In this document: in pieces, positions 16,122 through 23,220 of the stretch | Layout: each line of letters starts with the position of its first letter | Numbering within the stretch: the stretch's first letter is position 1 | Origin: Thermoleophilaceae bacterium | GTDB taxonomy: Bacteria > Actinomycetota > Thermoleophilia > Solirubrobacterales > Thermoleophilaceae | Direction of reading: 5' to 3' | DNA length: 40,458 bases | Assembly (NCBI GenBank): GCA_019683805.1 | Contig: JADGHQ010000018.1 | Location: 1-40,458 of the forward strand | Made by a program: the position numbers and the translations under genes | The notes under the pieces: generated by a model | What the model was told of the DNA's origin: nothing | What the model saw: the letters and a program-made list of their open reading frames with translations, nothing else | The model's database searches: none

Positions 16122-16870
16122 TCGCCGCCTCCGCCCTGGCCCAGCGCGGGCGACCCGCCGCCCGAGCCGAGCTCCGCCTTCATCTTGGCCAGCTCGTCCT
16201 CGACCTGCGACTGCTCCCCGAGCTGCGCGAGCTGGCGGTCGATGTCGTCCTGGGGCGGGCCGAGCTGCGTGATGTCGTCGAAGGTGCCCGCGGCCTGGAG
16301 CTCCTCGACGGCCTGCGCGCGGGCGCGCATCGCCTCGGTCTTGTCCTCCGCCCGCTGGATCGCGAGCCCGAGATCGGCCATCTGCTCCCCCACGCCGGTC
16401 GCCGCCTCGGAGATCCGCACCTGCGCCTCGGCGGCCGAGTACTGGGCCTTGATGACCTCCTTCTTGGTGCGGAAGGCCTCGATCTTGGCGCGCAGCTTCG
16501 CCTCGTTGTCGGTGAGCTGCTTCTGCTGCTTCTCGAGCTCCGCGACCTGCTGGTCGAGCGACTGGAGCTCGCCCTGCGCGACCGCCTTGCGCTCGAGCGC
16601 GGCGCGCGCGAGGTCCTCGCGGCCCTGGGCGAGCGCCTGCCGCGCCTGCGTGTCGAGCTTCACCACCTGCTGCTCGAGCTTCTCGCTCTGCATCTGGAGG
16701 CGCTTCTTCGACGTGGTGACGTCGGCGATCCCCTTCTTCACGTTCTGGAGCAGCTCGAGCTGCTTCTGGTAGCCGTACTCGAGCGTCTCGGACGGATCCT
16801 CCGCGCGGTCGAGGAGCTTCGAGATCTTGGCCTTGATCACTGTTGACATGCGGCCGGCCAACCCGGGCAT
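16118..16870 (-). CDS. pspA: PspA/IM30 family envelope-stress protein
   Basis: A 250-residue PspA homologue, an ESCRT-III-like coiled-coil protein that binds stressed inner membrane. The first 25 residues (MPGLAGRMSTVIKAKISKLL) line up with the amphipathic helix of Escherichia coli PspA, followed by the diagnostic AEDP. The rest is predicted long coiled coil (VTTSKKRLQMQSEKLEQQV and so on), with a short Gly-rich tail. The start at 16870 is supported by AGGAGG seven bases upstream and by the helix alignment; the later ATG at 16849 would cut the membrane-binding helix. It forms an operon with pspAA and is divergent from a thioesterase gene (56-bp gap). Confidence 0.96.
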   Translation of the reverse strand: MPGLAGRMSTVIKAKISKLLDRAEDPSETLEYGYQKQLELLQNVKKGIADVTTSKKRLQMQSEKLEQQVVKLDTQARQALAQGREDLARAALERKAVAQGELQSLDQQVAELEKQQKQLTDNEAKLRAKIEAFRTKKEVIKAQYSAAEAQVRISEAATGVGEQMADLGLAIQRAEDKTEAMRARAQAVEELQAAGTFDDITQLGPPQDDIDRQLAQLGEQSQVEDELAKMKAELGSGGGSPALGQGGGGE

Positions 16871-16926
16871 GGGAGCGCCTCCTTAGCTTTCGTTGGTCGG
16901 GAGCGGGCTTCTAGACTACCGCCGCC

Positions 16927-17421
16927 GTGCAGCCCCGCCGACCGTCCGACTCCGCGTCCGCGCTCACCCGCTGGATGGGGCTCGTGGATGCGAACAACGC
17001 AGGCAACGTGCACGGCGGCGTGATCATGCGCATGTGCGACGAGGTCGCGGGCCTCGCCGCGATCCGCCATTCGGGCCGCCGGGTCGTGACCGCGGGGATG
17101 GATCGCATGACGTTCACCCATCCCGTCTACGTGGGCGACCTCGTGACCGTGAAGGCGATGGTCAACGCCGCGTGGCGCACCTCGATGGAGGTCGGCGTGC
17201 GCGTCGAGTCCGAGGACGTCCGCACGGGCGAGCGCAGGCACACCTCGAGCGTGTACCTGACGATGGTTGCGCTCGACGAGCACGGCCGCCCGACGGCGGT
17301 GCCGCCGCTCGAGTGCGAGACCGAGGTCGAGCGCCGGCGCCAGCGGGAGGCGCAGCTGCGGCGCGACCTCCGCCTCGCCGAGCGCGAGCAGATCCGCGCC
17401 GCGCGCAGCAGGGAGGATTGA
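16927..17421 (+). CDS. Acyl-CoA thioesterase, hotdog fold
   Basis: A 164-residue hotdog-fold thioesterase of the YciA/BFIT type, hydrolysing acyl-CoA to free acid and CoA. Landmarks are MGLVDANNAGNVHGGVIMRMCDE cut here to its core NAGNVHGGVIM with the catalytic Asn/His/Gly region, GMDRMTFTHPVYVGDLV, and RRHTSSVYLTMVALDEHG. The C-terminus is a charged Arg/Glu-rich helix (VERRRQREAQLRRDLRLAER). The start is GTG at 16927; TAGACT lies nine bases before it, consistent with a leaderless or nearly leaderless message. It is divergent from pspA. Acyl specificity is not predictable. Confidence 0.9.
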   Translation: MQPRRPSDSASALTRWMGLVDANNAGNVHGGVIMRMCDEVAGLAAIRHSGRRVVTAGMDRMTFTHPVYVGDLVTVKAMVNAAWRTSMEVGVRVESEDVRTGERRHTSSVYLTMVALDEHGRPTAVPPLECETEVERRRQREAQLRRDLRLAEREQIRAARSRED

Positions 17422-17499
17422 GCGTCCCGACCGGGCCGTGCCGGGGCCGCACGCGCGCCAGCGTGCCATCCTACGACGCATTCGACACCAGGAGGCGGC

Positions 17500-17820
17500 A
17501 TGGCGAGCGAAGCAGCTCCGAGCGGGACGCTCACCCTCTACACCTGCCACATCGACCGCGGCGGGCCGCCGATCCACCCCTGCCGGCGCGCTCACGAGGC
17601 GCTGGAGGCGTCGGGCCACTCCTACGAGACGATCGTGTTCGATCGCAACCGGCCGTTCGGCCTGTTCACGAAGGGCAGGCGCCCGGAGCTCAAGCGGATG
17701 TCCGGCCAGGAGAAGCTGCCGGTGCTGCGGCTGCCGGACGGCACGACCGTGAACGGCTCGAGCGCGATCGTGAGGTGGGCGCGCTCGAACGCGCCCGCGC
17801 GCGCGGCGCAGGACGCCTGA
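17500..17820 (+). CDS. Glutaredoxin-like / GST N-terminal domain protein
   Basis: A 106-residue single-domain protein with a thioredoxin fold. Strand 1 (TLTLYTCHID) leads to GGPPIHPCRRAHEALEASGH, where HPC replaces the classical CPYC of glutaredoxins, leaving a single Cys. The cis-Pro motif is KLPVLRLPDGTTVNGSSAIVRW, as in GST N-terminal domains. A second Cys in the first strand (YTC) could also take part. The ATG follows AGGAGGCGGC. It lies 78 bp after the thioesterase and 67 bp before gntR. The substrate is unknown; a thiol-dependent oxidoreductase acting with a low-molecular-weight thiol is the best guess. Confidence 0.8.
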   Translation: MASEAAPSGTLTLYTCHIDRGGPPIHPCRRAHEALEASGHSYETIVFDRNRPFGLFTKGRRPELKRMSGQEKLPVLRLPDGTTVNGSSAIVRWARSNAPARAAQDA

Positions 17821-17852
17821 GCGGCCCCGAACCTTCCCGCGTGCCCCTCCGG

Positions 17853-17882
17853 TTGACGCCGCGATACTTGTATGCAAGTATC
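17853..17882 (+). promoter_or_regulatory. Promoter and perfect palindromic operator of gntR-pdhABC
   Basis: GATACTTG (17863-17870) and CAAGTATC (17875-17882) are perfect inverted repeats around TATG. The palindrome ends 5 bp before the gntR ATG. TTGACG (17853-17858) is a good -35; 17 bp later AAGTAT (17876-17881) can act as -10, putting the start site at the ATG. The operator would therefore cover the -10 and spacer. Such TTG-TATG-CAA cores are typical of FadR/VanR-type GntR regulators, so autoregulation is likely (inference). Confidence 0.75.
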
Positions 17883-17887
17883 CGAGC

Positions 17888-18586
17888 ATGACGGAGACGG
17901 GACTCGCCGCCGTTCGGCGGCCCTCAACGGTCTCGACGCACATGCAGGTCTACGCGGCCCTGCGCGACGCGATCGTCCGCGCTGAGCTCGCCCCCGGCCA
18001 GAAGCTCTCCGAGAACGAGCTCGCAGGCCAGCTCGGCGTCAGCCGCACGCCGGTCCGCGAAGCGATCGCGCGCCTGCGCGAGGATCGGCTCGTCGAGGTC
18101 GTCCCCCAGCTCGGCACGTTCGTCGCCCGCATCAGCACGCAGGCGGTCGCCGACGCGCAGTTCATCCGCGAGGCGCTCGAGTGCGCCGCCATCCGGCGCG
18201 CGGCCGAGCGGTGCGGCGAGGACGACGTGAACGCGCTCGAGGAGAACCTGCGCGCGCAGGAGCGCGCCCGCGACGCGAGCGACTTCGACGCCTTCTACGT
18301 CCTCGACGACGCCTTCCACCAGACCCTCTGCAACCTCAGCGGGCACCCCACCGTCTGGTCGATCAGCCAGCGGGCGAAGGGACACCTGAACCGGGTCCGC
18401 CGGCTGAGCCTCCCGATCGGCGACTACCTCACCTCGATGGTCGACGAGCACCGCGCCGTGACGGCCGCCGTGGCGCGCCATGACGCCGACGAGGCGGAGC
18501 TCGCCCTGCGCTACCACCTCCGCATGGTCCTCCGCGAGGTGCCGCGCATCCGTTCCCAGCACCCCGATTTCTTCGACGAGGCCTGA
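17888..18586 (+). CDS. GntR family regulator, FCD (FadR/VanR) subfamily
   Basis: A 232-residue regulator. The winged HTH is at about 20-85 (MQVYAALRDAIVRAELAPGQ, LSENELAGQLGVSRTPVREA, LVEVVPQLGTFVARI). The C-terminal FCD domain has the metal-binding pattern D..H..H..H: LDDAFHQTLCNLSGH, VDEHRAVTAAV and RYHLRMVL. Members bind organic acids, often through a metal. The stop overlaps the pdhA start (TGATG), so it is the first gene of the pyruvate-dehydrogenase-like operon and probably controls it in response to a 2-oxo acid or related metabolite (inference). The ATG lies at the predicted transcription start. Confidence 0.95.
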   Translation: MTETGLAAVRRPSTVSTHMQVYAALRDAIVRAELAPGQKLSENELAGQLGVSRTPVREAIARLREDRLVEVVPQLGTFVARISTQAVADAQFIREALECAAIRRAAERCGEDDVNALEENLRAQERARDASDFDAFYVLDDAFHQTLCNLSGHPTVWSISQRAKGHLNRVRRLSLPIGDYLTSMVDEHRAVTAAVARHDADEAELALRYHLRMVLREVPRIRSQHPDFFDEA

Positions 18587-19656
18587 TGACCACCACCAGC
18601 CCCCGCAAGCGGCGCACGAAGGACTCGGTGACCACCGACCGCTACGCGCGCATGCTCCTCATCCGCGAGCTCGAGACCGAGGCGGAGCGCCAGTACAAGC
18701 TCGCGCGCATCGGCGGCTACTGCCACCTCTCCTCCGGCCAGGAGGCGATCACGATCGCCGCGGCCGACGCGCTCGAGCCTGACGACGTGCTCGTAACCGG
18801 CTACCGCTCGCACGGCTTCGCGCTCGCGCGCGGGGTATCGCCCGAGGCGGTCATGGCGGAGCTGTTCGGGCGCCGCAGCGGCTGCGCGCACGGCCGGGGC
18901 GGCTCGATGCACCTGCTCGACGTGGAGAGGCGCTACTTCGGCGGCTGGGGAATCGTCGCCGGCCAGCTCCCGATCGCGACCGGCCTCGCGCTCTCGCTCG
19001 TGCGCCGCGGCAGCGAGCAGGCGGTGCTCTGCGAGCTCGGCGACGGCGCCGTGAACATGGGCGCCTGGCACGAGGCGCTCAACCTGGCCGGCCTCTGGCA
19101 CCTGCCCGTGGTCTTCCTGATCGTCAACAACGAGTATGGGATGGGCACGAGCGTGCAGCGGGCCTCGGCCGAGCCGGAGCTCTACCGCCGCGCGGCCGCC
19201 TTCCGCATCCACGGCGAGCGCGTGGACGGCGACGACCTCGAGGCCTCGCTCGAGACGTGCCAGCGACTGCTCGACCTGGCGCGCCGGGAGCGCCGGCCGG
19301 CCGTGCTCGAGGCGCTGACCTACCGCTACCGCGGCCACTCGGTGGCTGACGCCGGCCTCGCCTACCGCACCAGGGAGGAGATCGCCCGGCACGAGGCCGC
19401 GGACCCGCTCAAGCGGGCGCGCGCGGCGCTGCTCGATCAGGGGGTCGGCGAGGACGAGCTCGAGGCGATCGAGCGGCAGGCGCGCGAGCGCGTGGAGGCA
19501 GCCGTGGAGTACGCCCTGGCCGATCCGGAGCCGGAGGTGAGCGAGCTCGCCGTCGGCATGCACGCCCCCGGCAGCGCCGAGCAGTTCGAGCGCATGCGCC
19601 CCGGCAGCCCGTTCGGCGAGCTCGAGCTGACCTTCGGTGCGGGGTTGGGCCGATGA
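18586..19656 (+). CDS. pdhA: 2-oxo acid (pyruvate) dehydrogenase E1 alpha subunit
   Basis: A 356-residue thiamine-diphosphate enzyme subunit that decarboxylates a 2-oxo acid, most likely pyruvate, and acetylates the E2 lipoyl group together with E1 beta. The N-terminal block GGYCHLSSGQEAITIAAADA and VLVTGYRSHGFALARG are standard. The ThDP/Mg motif is GDGAVNMGAWHEALNLAG ... VNN, and the phosphorylation-loop region YRYRGHSVADAGLAYRTREE is of the PDH type. The ATG shares its A with the gntR stop; the end overlaps pdhB by 4 bp. An acetoin-dehydrogenase role cannot be excluded, given the dedicated GntR regulator and absence of an E3 gene. Confidence 0.94.
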   Translation: MTTTSPRKRRTKDSVTTDRYARMLLIRELETEAERQYKLARIGGYCHLSSGQEAITIAAADALEPDDVLVTGYRSHGFALARGVSPEAVMAELFGRRSGCAHGRGGSMHLLDVERRYFGGWGIVAGQLPIATGLALSLVRRGSEQAVLCELGDGAVNMGAWHEALNLAGLWHLPVVFLIVNNEYGMGTSVQRASAEPELYRRAAAFRIHGERVDGDDLEASLETCQRLLDLARRERRPAVLEALTYRYRGHSVADAGLAYRTREEIARHEAADPLKRARAALLDQGVGEDELEAIERQARERVEAAVEYALADPEPEVSELAVGMHAPGSAEQFERMRPGSPFGELELTFGAGLGR

Positions 19657-20699
19657 GCGCCGCAACCGCAGCAGCAGCCGCCGCCGCCGACGCCGCCCCC
19701 GCCGGCGTAGAGACGATGACCTACCGCGAGGCGCTTCGCCTCGCGCTCCGCGAGGAGCTCGCGCGCGACGAGCGCGTGTTCGTGATGGGCGAGGAGGTCG
19801 GGGTCTTCGACGGCGCCTACAAGGTCACCGCCGGCCTGCTCGACGAGTTCGGACCCGACCGCGTCCGCGACACGCCGATCTCCGAGGAGGGGTTCGTCGG
19901 CGCCGGCGTGGGCGCGGCGATGCTTGGCGAGCGGCCGGTCGTCGAGATCATGACGCTGAACTTCCTGCTCGTCGCGATGGACCAGGTGGTGAACCACGCG
20001 GCGAAGATCGGCGCGATGTTCGGCGGGCAGGTGCGCTGCCCGCTCGTGATCCGGACGCCGAACGGCGCCGGCAACCAGCTCACCGCCCAGCACTCGCAGT
20101 CCTTCGACCAGTACTTCGCGCACGTCCCGGGGCTGAAGGTGGTCGCGCCGGCCACGCCGGCCGACGCGAAGGGCCTGCTCAAGTCCGCGATCCGCGACGA
20201 CGACCCGGTGCTCGTGCTCGAGAACCTGCGCATCTACACGGAGAAGGGCGAGGTGCCGCTCGACCCCGAGCACCTGACCCCGATCGGCCGCGCGCGCGTG
20301 GCGCGCCAGGGGCGCGACCTGACGATCGTCGCGCACTCCTACGCGGTCGTGCGCGCGCTCGCTGTGGCCGAGAAGCTCGCGCGCGAGCGCGGGCTCGAGG
20401 CAGAGGTGATCGACCTGCGCTCGCTGCGCCCGCTCGACATGGAGACCGTCGCCGCCTCGGTGGCCAAGACCAACCGCGCCCTCTGCGTCGAGGAGGGCTG
20501 GCCGACCTACGGCGTGACCGCCGAGCTCGCAGCGCGCGTCCAGCACGCCTGCTTCGACGACCTCGACGCGCCGGTCGAGCGCCTCGGCATGGCCGAGGTG
20601 CCGCTCCCCTACGCCAAGTCGCTCGAGACCGCGGCGCTCCCGAACGAGGCGCGGCTCGAGCGCGCCGCCCTTGCGACGCTGGAGCTCGTGCCCGCATGA
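19653..20699 (+). CDS. pdhB: 2-oxo acid (pyruvate) dehydrogenase E1 beta subunit
   Basis: A 348-residue E1 beta subunit. After an Ala-rich leader of about 20 residues come MTYREALRLALREELARD and VFVMGEEVGVFDGAYKVTAG (ThDP-contacting Glu), then DTPISEEGFVGAGVGAAM, the conserved QLTAQHSQSFDQYFAHVPG, VLVLENLRIYTEKGEVP and the transketolase C-terminal domain (VIDLRSLRPLDMETV). It overlaps pdhA and pdhC by 4 bp each as ATGA. The EnrIYTEKGEVP type and QHSQS motif favour pyruvate over branched-chain substrates. Confidence 0.95.
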   Translation: MSAATAAAAAAADAAPAGVETMTYREALRLALREELARDERVFVMGEEVGVFDGAYKVTAGLLDEFGPDRVRDTPISEEGFVGAGVGAAMLGERPVVEIMTLNFLLVAMDQVVNHAAKIGAMFGGQVRCPLVIRTPNGAGNQLTAQHSQSFDQYFAHVPGLKVVAPATPADAKGLLKSAIRDDDPVLVLENLRIYTEKGEVPLDPEHLTPIGRARVARQGRDLTIVAHSYAVVRALAVAEKLARERGLEAEVIDLRSLRPLDMETVAASVAKTNRALCVEEGWPTYGVTAELAARVQHACFDDLDAPVERLGMAEVPLPYAKSLETAALPNEARLERAALATLELVPA

Positions 20700-22030
20700 C
20701 CGAGGTCGTGATGCCGCGGCTCTCCGACTCGATGGAGGAGGGCACCGTCGTTCGCTGGCTCGTCGCCGACGGCGAGCGGGTCGCGAAGGGCGAGCCGCTC
20801 GTCGAGATCGAGACGGACAAGGCCACCATGACTTACGAGGCCGACGCCGACGGCCTCGTGCGACACGTCGCCCGTGAAGGCGACACGCTGCCGATCGGCG
20901 CCGTCATCGCCCACCTCCTCCTCGAGGGCGAGACGGCCACCGCGCCGGACGGCACCCAGGCGCAGCCTGCGTCCCGGCAGGCAGAGCGCGGCGAGGACCG
21001 CCCGACCACCCTCCCCGCGGCGGTCCTCGCCGCAGCGCCTGAGCGCGGTCGCGAAGCGGGTGTCCGGCTGAAGGCGTCGCCCGTCGCGCGCCGGATCGCG
21101 GCCGAGCACGGCCTAGACCTCGCGGCGCTGTCCGGGAGCGGGCGCGACGGGCGGATCGTGAAGGCGGACGTGGAGGCGGCGCTCGCAGCGCGCGCCCAGC
21201 CCGGGGCCGAGGCCGCCGCGGCCGCCGCGCCCGGCAACGGCGGGTCGGCCGAGGCTGGGCCGTCTCCGGCGGCCCCGGCCCCGCAGACCACCGGCGGCAA
21301 CACGGCGCCGTCCCCGGCCCCGACGCCGCCGCAGCCCGCGGCCGCCAAGGGCGAGGTGACCTTGACCGAGCTCACGCGCCTCCAGCAGGTCGTGGCGCGG
21401 CGCATGGCGGAGTCGCGCGCCACCGTGCCCGCGTTCACGGTCGAGGCGTCGGCCGACATGGAGGCGGTGATCGCCCTGCGCGAGCGGCTCAAGGAGCTCC
21501 CGGGCGTGACCCCCTCGCTGAACGATTTCGTGCTCAAGGCGTGCGCGCTCGCGCTGCGTGAGCAGCCGAAGGTCAACGGCGCCTATCGCGACGGGAGGTT
21601 CGAGCTCTACGGGCGCGTGAACATCGGCGTGGCGGTGGCGGCGGAGGACGCGCTCGTCGTGCCGACGGTGTTCGACGCGGACCGCAAGAGCATCGGCCAG
21701 ATCGCCCGCGAGGCGCGCGCCCTCGCGGAGCGCGTCCGCGCGGGGACGATCACGCCGCCGGAGCTGAGCGGCGGGACCTTCACGGTGTCGAACCTCGGCA
21801 TGTACGGCATCCGCTCGTTCGAGGCCGTGATCAACCCGCCCCAGGCCGCGATCCTCGCAGTGGGCGCCGTCGAGCAGCGGCCCGCGGTTCGCGACGGGCG
21901 GATCGTCGCGCGCCACCTGGTGGACCTGCGGCTCTCCTGCGACCACCGCATCCTCTACGGGGCCGAGGCTGCGGAGTTCCTCGCCCGGGTGGTGCGCCTG
22001 CTCGAGAGCCCGCTCGCGCTCGCGCTCTAG
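20696..22030 (+). CDS. pdhC: Dihydrolipoamide acetyltransferase E2
   Basis: A 444-residue E2 core subunit. An N-terminal lipoyl domain (about 1-80) carries the lipoyl Lys in EIETDKATM (K42). A linker leads to the E1/E3-binding domain (about 122-160, KASPVARRIAAEHGLDL ... GSGRDGRIVKADV), followed by a second Ala/Pro/Gly linker and the catalytic domain (about 220-444). The catalytic motif is CDHRILYG: the His is present, but the Asp of the usual DHRxxDG is Tyr. The ATG overlaps the pdhB stop. No E3 (lipoamide dehydrogenase) follows, so E3 is supplied from elsewhere. Confidence 0.95.
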   Translation: MTEVVMPRLSDSMEEGTVVRWLVADGERVAKGEPLVEIETDKATMTYEADADGLVRHVAREGDTLPIGAVIAHLLLEGETATAPDGTQAQPASRQAERGEDRPTTLPAAVLAAAPERGREAGVRLKASPVARRIAAEHGLDLAALSGSGRDGRIVKADVEAALAARAQPGAEAAAAAAPGNGGSAEAGPSPAAPAPQTTGGNTAPSPAPTPPQPAAAKGEVTLTELTRLQQVVARRMAESRATVPAFTVEASADMEAVIALRERLKELPGVTPSLNDFVLKACALALREQPKVNGAYRDGRFELYGRVNIGVAVAAEDALVVPTVFDADRKSIGQIAREARALAERVRAGTITPPELSGGTFTVSNLGMYGIRSFEAVINPPQAAILAVGAVEQRPAVRDGRIVARHLVDLRLSCDHRILYGAEAAEFLARVVRLLESPLALAL

Positions 22031-22055
22031 CGGGTGCCCGCGCGCGGCCCTTCGC

Positions 22056-22874
22056 TCACGCGGTCGGCGCGGGCTTCGCGGCCTGGCGCTGCTGCTCGTC
22101 GAGCCGGTCCTGCTCGCGGGCCGCGCTCCAGAAGAAGAAGCTCAGCGCGAACATCATCACGAGCAGGTCGAGCCCGAGCATCATCCCGCCGCCCACCTGC
22201 TGGTCGGTGAGCGGCGAGAAGCCGTGCTCGCGCGGCAGGTCGCCGTAGGCGTGGTACCACGGGCTGCGCGAGAAGATCAGCGCCATCGCGAGGAACATGC
22301 TCACCAGGCGCGCGCCGAGGATGTAGCCGATCTTCCAGAGCTCTCCCGGCATGTGGCGGCGCTGCGGCTCGATCGCCGACCACCACACGAGCATGCTCGC
22401 CCCCACGAACGAGATGTGCTGGAGGGCGTGCAGGGAGTCGTGCCGGAGGGCTGCGTCGAACGGCGCGGCGAGGTGCCAGCCGTAGAGCACGACCATGAAG
22501 ATCGGGATGGCGACGAGCGGCCTGCGCGCGAAGCGGAACACCCGGCGCAGGGCGTGGAACCGCGCGAGCGGAACGAGGAGCTGCCGCGGCAGGAGGAAGA
22601 CGAGCACGGGCGTGCGCATCCCGAACAGGAGCAGCGGGCCCCCGATGTCGGCGATCAGCAGGTGCTCGCCCATGTGCGCGGTGAAGAGCTCGTCGGCAAG
22701 CGCGTCCGGCGGCCCGAGCAGTCCGACGGCGAGGCAGGCGACGCCCGCGTACCAGCACGCCTGCTGGCCGCGCGGAACCTGGTACCCGCGCCGGCCGAGC
22801 ACGCGCACGGCCCGCTGGTAGAGGCCGATCGAGATCGCCAGCACGGCGATCACGCCCGGGTCGAAGACGACCAT
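22056..22874 (-). CDS. Cytochrome c oxidase assembly factor CtaG/caa3 family membrane protein
   Basis: A 272-residue polytopic membrane protein of the caa3_CtaG family, linked to copper insertion into cytochrome c oxidase in Gram-positives. About seven helices are visible. Family landmarks are AHMGEHLLIADIGGPLLLFG (His pair, possible metal ligands), VVLYGWHLAAPFDAALRHDSLHALQHISFV (His-rich; given here in pieces: YGWHLAAPFDAAL and HALQHISFVGASML), and the late FFFWSAAREQDRLD. The C-terminal tail is hydrophilic. It converges on pdhC with a 25-bp gap. No oxidase genes are nearby, so the call rests on the family alone. Confidence 0.88.
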   Translation of the reverse strand: MVVFDPGVIAVLAISIGLYQRAVRVLGRRGYQVPRGQQACWYAGVACLAVGLLGPPDALADELFTAHMGEHLLIADIGGPLLLFGMRTPVLVFLLPRQLLVPLARFHALRRVFRFARRPLVAIPIFMVVLYGWHLAAPFDAALRHDSLHALQHISFVGASMLVWWSAIEPQRRHMPGELWKIGYILGARLVSMFLAMALIFSRSPWYHAYGDLPREHGFSPLTDQQVGGGMMLGLDLLVMMFALSFFFWSAAREQDRLDEQQRQAAKPAPTA

Positions 22875-22943
22875 CGACCTGATTGTGACGCCTCACCGGC
22901 CGCGCGCCGGTGGGTCGCCCCCGGACGCCGGCGACGGCCCGCG

Positions 22944-23201
22944 CTAGGGGTAGAGCTGCTCGCCCGTCTCGGGGTCGGTGATGACGATCGCGTCGACCGG
23001 GCAGTCCTGCGCGGCGAGCATGATCGTGTCCCTGTCCTGCGCGTCGGGGTCGACGACCACCGACTTGTTCTCGTCGTCGAGCTCGAAGACGTTCGGGGCC
23101 GAGTCGACGCAGTCGCCGAACCCGAAGCAGAGCTCGCGGTCGACCTCGATCGCTATGCCGTTGCGCTTCGAGAGCGCGGGGCCCGCCTGGACGTCGCTCA
23201 T
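22944..23201 (-). CDS. [3Fe-4S]-type ferredoxin
   Basis: An 85-residue electron carrier. The cluster ligands are C25 and C31 in CFGFGDC and C67 in DCPVDAI. The middle Cys of a 4Fe-4S motif is replaced by Phe (CxxFxxC), which marks the single-cluster 3Fe-4S ferredoxins that commonly feed electrons to P450s in actinobacteria. SAPNVFELDDENKSVVVDP is also typical. The ATG has GGAGG seven bases upstream. It lies 19 bp after an acyl-CoA dehydrogenase gene and is co-transcribed with it, which is an unusual pairing because acyl-CoA dehydrogenases normally use ETF. It may also serve the P450 at 1439-2806. Confidence 0.93.
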   Translation of the reverse strand: MSDVQAGPALSKRNGIAIEVDRELCFGFGDCVDSAPNVFELDDENKSVVVDPDAQDRDTIMLAAQDCPVDAIVITDPETGEQLYP

Positions 23202-23220
23202 GCGCTTACCTCCGTGTCGC

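Noticed and set aside
17500-17820. Glutaredoxin with a CPYC redox motif
   Set aside because: The motif reads HPC, so a classical dithiol glutaredoxin cannot be claimed; it is listed as glutaredoxin-like only.
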